DNA of 6,576 nucleotides from Actinomycetes bacterium. Its GTDB lineage: Bacteria; Actinomycetota; Actinomycetes; Propionibacteriales; Propionibacteriaceae. Position 1 is the stretch's first letter; each line of letters begins with the position of its first letter. The notes under the pieces were generated by a model. That model saw nothing but the letters and a program-made list of their open reading frames with translations. It was not told the DNA's origin and did no database searches. This document shows positions 5,098 through 6,576 of this stretch, in pieces. The translations under genes and the position numbers were made by a program. The stretch covers positions 1 to 6,576 of the forward strand of contig JAEWIK010000085.1 of assembly GCA_023387135.1 (NCBI GenBank), written 5' to 3'.

Positions 5098-6075
5098 CTA
5101 GCCGTCCTCTCGATTGCGGCCTCTGGCCTGCAGGGCGACCGCGCCCGCCAGCGCGAGGACCAGCAGCAGCACCGAGATCGCCGCGCCGTACCCGACCTTG
5201 GCGAGCGGGATGCTGACGCGGTAGATGAGGGTGCCCAGGAACTCGGTCGCATAGTTCGGGCCGCCGATGGTGACCAGGTATGGGACGTCGAACGTCTTGA
5301 GCGCGCTGATCGCGCTCAGCATCGCGATGGCGAGGGTCGTGGGGTAGACGCCGGGCCAGACGATGCTCCGCAGGATGCGGAAGTTGCCCGCCCCGTCCAG
5401 CCGGGCGGCTTCGAGGATCTCGGAGTCGATCTGCGACATCGCTGCGTAGTAGAGGATGAAGTTCAGGCCCGTCCACTCCCAGATCGTGATCACCATGATC
5501 ACCGGGAGCGCCGTGCTCGACTGCGCCAGCCAGGGTTGCGCGAGCCCGCCCAGGCCGACCGCCGCCAGCAGTTCGTTGAACTGGCCGTTGGCGGCGAAGA
5601 TCTGGCGGAAGACCGGCGCCATGATCGCGGGCGCCAGCACGACCGGGATGAACACGATCACCTTGTAGATGACCTTGAGGCGGATCTGCGAGTGCATGAG
5701 GGCGGCGAACACGATGCCGAGGACCGTCTGCACCGAGAACGTCACGATGAAGAACACCACCGTGTGCCAGATGGCTCCCCAGAAGATCGGGTCGTTGAGC
5801 GCCGCGACGTAGTTCGCCGCACCGACGGACTTGGGATCGGGGCTGGCACCGTCCCACTTCAGGGTGGAGATGTACCCGGTGAAACCGATGCAGTAGTAGA
5901 TGAGGCCCACCGAGAGCGTCATCGCCGGGAGCAGCCACACGTAGCCGGCCGGCTGGCGCGGCCCTCGCCGCGGCGCGACTGCCCGCGTGGCGGCGTTCCT
6001 GCGCTTGTCCCGGGTTCGCGTCCCCGGTGCCGGTGATCCCCCGACGTACGCGCTTTCAATTCTCTGGCCGGTCAT
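5098..6075 (-). CDS. Carbohydrate ABC transporter permease, MalF-like
   Basis: A 325-residue inner-membrane permease of the MalF/UgpA type. A polar N-terminal tail (1-43) with ten Lys/Arg is followed by about six hydrophobic segments (near 45-67, 102-126, 136-156, 189-211, 246-262 and 295-316). The EAA motif is 'LEAARLDGAGNFRILRSIVW' (221-240), and 'FDVPYLVTIGGPNYATE' (262-278) is the typical block before the last span. It pairs with the following MalG-like permease and receives substrate from the binding protein encoded just upstream. The ATG at 6075 has GAGAGGG 5 nt upstream and gives the expected start. The gene lies 132 nt after the binding-protein stop, and that gap contains a long hairpin. 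No ATPase gene is present here; many actinomycete CUT1 systems share one ATPase encoded elsewhere (family knowledge). Confidence 0.96.
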   Translation of the reverse strand: MTGQRIESAYVGGSPAPGTRTRDKRRNAATRAVAPRRGPRQPAGYVWLLPAMTLSVGLIYYCIGFTGYISTLKWDGASPDPKSVGAANYVAALNDPIFWGAIWHTVVFFIVTFSVQTVLGIVFAALMHSQIRLKVIYKVIVFIPVVLAPAIMAPVFRQIFAANGQFNELLAAVGLGGLAQPWLAQSSTALPVIMVITIWEWTGLNFILYYAAMSQIDSEILEAARLDGAGNFRILRSIVWPGVYPTTLAIAMLSAISALKTFDVPYLVTIGGPNYATEFLGTLIYRVSIPLAKVGYGAAISVLLLVLALAGAVALQARGRNREDG

Positions 6076-6137
6076 GCTGGCCCTCTCTCCTCACCCGAAT
6101 GCCGGCTGCCCCGGCTGCTGTCGACCTTCACCTCGGC

Positions 6138-6198
6138 GACCCAGTGGGCCGGACGACGGCGCGTGTGAGCGAACGCGCCATGCCCGACCCACTGGATC
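6138..6198 (-). promoter_or_regulatory. Long imperfect hairpin between binding-protein and permease genes
   Basis: On the transcribed (minus) strand, 11 nt at 6198-6188 (GATCCAGTGGG) pair with 6148-6138 (CCCACTGGGTC), with one U·G wobble. The next six positions inward also pair (two wobbles), and after a small internal loop GGCGCGT (6179-6173) pairs perfectly with ACGCGCC (6164-6158) around an 8-nt loop. The structure starts 9 nt after the solute-binding-protein stop and ends about 60 nt before the MalF-like start. No T-run follows, so it is not a strong intrinsic terminator. By analogy with malE-malF-type intergenic structures it probably stabilises the upstream mRNA or partly limits read-through, giving more binding protein than permease. 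The structure is seen directly; the role is inferred. Confidence 0.65.
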
Positions 6199-6207
6199 GT
6201 CCTCGAC

Positions 6208-6576
6208 TCAGCCTGCGCTGGCCATGGTCTCCTGCAGCTTCTTGGCGGCCTCTTCAGGAGTTGCCTGGCCCGCCGCCACCGTCGTCGCGGCGACGCCGAC
6301 AGCCTCCTGGAGCTCGGCGCTCACGAGGCTGAGGCGGGGCTCAGAGACGGTGCTCGTGATCTTCACGAGTTCCTGCAGGTTGGGCTGCTGGCTCTCCGGC
6401 TTCACGAGCTTGACCTCGCTCCAGTTGGGCACCACACCGTTGAGCGCCGGCGCCTGGTTGAGCACGTCAGCCACCAATTGCTGGCCGTTCTTGGAGGTGG
6501 TGAGCCAGGTGACGAAGGTCTTCGCCGCCTCCTGGTTCTGCGACTTCGAGTTCACGGCGAGGCCGAAATCGGAGTC
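6208..6576 (-). CDS. Extracellular solute-binding protein (family 1), C-terminal fragment
   Basis: The last 122 residues and stop codon (6210-6208) of a gene cut by the right edge; its start and lipoprotein signal are off-window. The visible part has the C-terminal lobe pattern of sugar-binding lipoproteins that feed CUT1 ABC importers: 'GLAVNSKSQNQEAAKTFVTW' (5-24), where helix residues after the N-S-K stretch precede 'LTTSKNGQQLVAD' (25-37), then 'APALNGV' (42-48) and an alanine/glutamate-rich final helix ending 'TPEEAAKKLQETMASAG' (106-122). The frame is open to the window edge, so no start is assigned. Immediately upstream of two MalFG-like permeases on the same strand, it is the expected substrate-capture subunit, acting outside the membrane. 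The ligand is unknown. Confidence 0.88.
   Translation of the reverse strand, partial: DSDFGLAVNSKSQNQEAAKTFVTWLTTSKNGQQLVADVLNQAPALNGVVPNWSEVKLVKPESQQPNLQELVKITSTVSEPRLSLVSAELQEAVGVAATTVAAGQATPEEAAKKLQETMASAG

Noticed and set aside
4268..5938. Minus-strand open frame of 556 codons spanning both permease genes
   Set aside because: It is out of frame with the two permeases, which show EAA loops and membrane spans. Its product is Arg/His/Gly-rich without a domain pattern.
4579..6036. Plus-strand open frame of 485 codons
   Set aside because: It is antisense to the permeases, and its highly charged Asp/His/Arg/Gln composition is typical of a shadow of hydrophobic codons in high-GC DNA.
6138..6198. 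Intrinsic terminator after the solute-binding-protein gene
   Set aside because: The stem is strong but no T-run follows it on the transcribed strand, and the permeases that need co-expression lie just downstream.

Overview
The window is a stretch of high-G+C DNA whose codons mostly end in G or C. All eight recognisable genes lie on the minus strand. The composition, the MalFG-type sugar ABC transporter, and a LacI-family regulator with an 'ASTVSKVLNG' helix-turn-helix and a 'GAQNWAGG' effector domain suggest an actinomycete (Actinomycetota). No rRNA, tRNA, CRISPR array, insertion sequence or phage gene was seen. Both ends cut through genes.

In the direction of transcription (right to left) the order is as follows. 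First is the C-terminal part of an extracellular solute-binding protein (6576-6208). A 132-nt gap follows, holding a long imperfect hairpin (6138-6198). Next come two ABC-transporter permeases, MalF-like (6075-5098) and MalG-like (5094-4306), 3 nt apart. After them are a DUF1080 / 3-keto-glycoside hydrolase-or-lyase family protein (4262-3453) and a small VOC (glyoxalase-fold) protein (3451-2987) that starts 1 nt after the DUF1080 stop. A 182-nt gap precedes a Gfo/Idh/MocA-family NAD(P)-dependent oxidoreductase (2804-1773). A 137-nt gap with a GC-rich hairpin precedes a LacI-family regulator (1635-610). Last is the N-terminal part of an AraM / sn-glycerol-1-phosphate dehydrogenase-like (iron-containing alcohol dehydrogenase superfamily) protein (509-1).

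Taken together this reads as a carbohydrate or glycoside uptake and catabolism locus. The binding protein and permeases would import a sugar or glycoside; the energising ATPase is not in view and may be a shared MsiK-type protein. The enzymes appear cytoplasmic. A plausible inferred route is oxidation of a sugar hydroxyl to a keto group by the Gfo/Idh/MocA enzyme, then cleavage of the keto-glycoside by the DUF1080 protein, with the VOC protein handling the keto or enediol product. The AraM-like dehydrogenase may act on a downstream polyol phosphate or keto sugar, and the LacI-type protein may regulate the cluster. The order of reactions and the substrate are inference. The most interesting points are the tight DUF1080-VOC pairing, the VOC protein's apparent loss of two of the four usual metal ligands, and the long hairpin between the binding-protein and permease genes.
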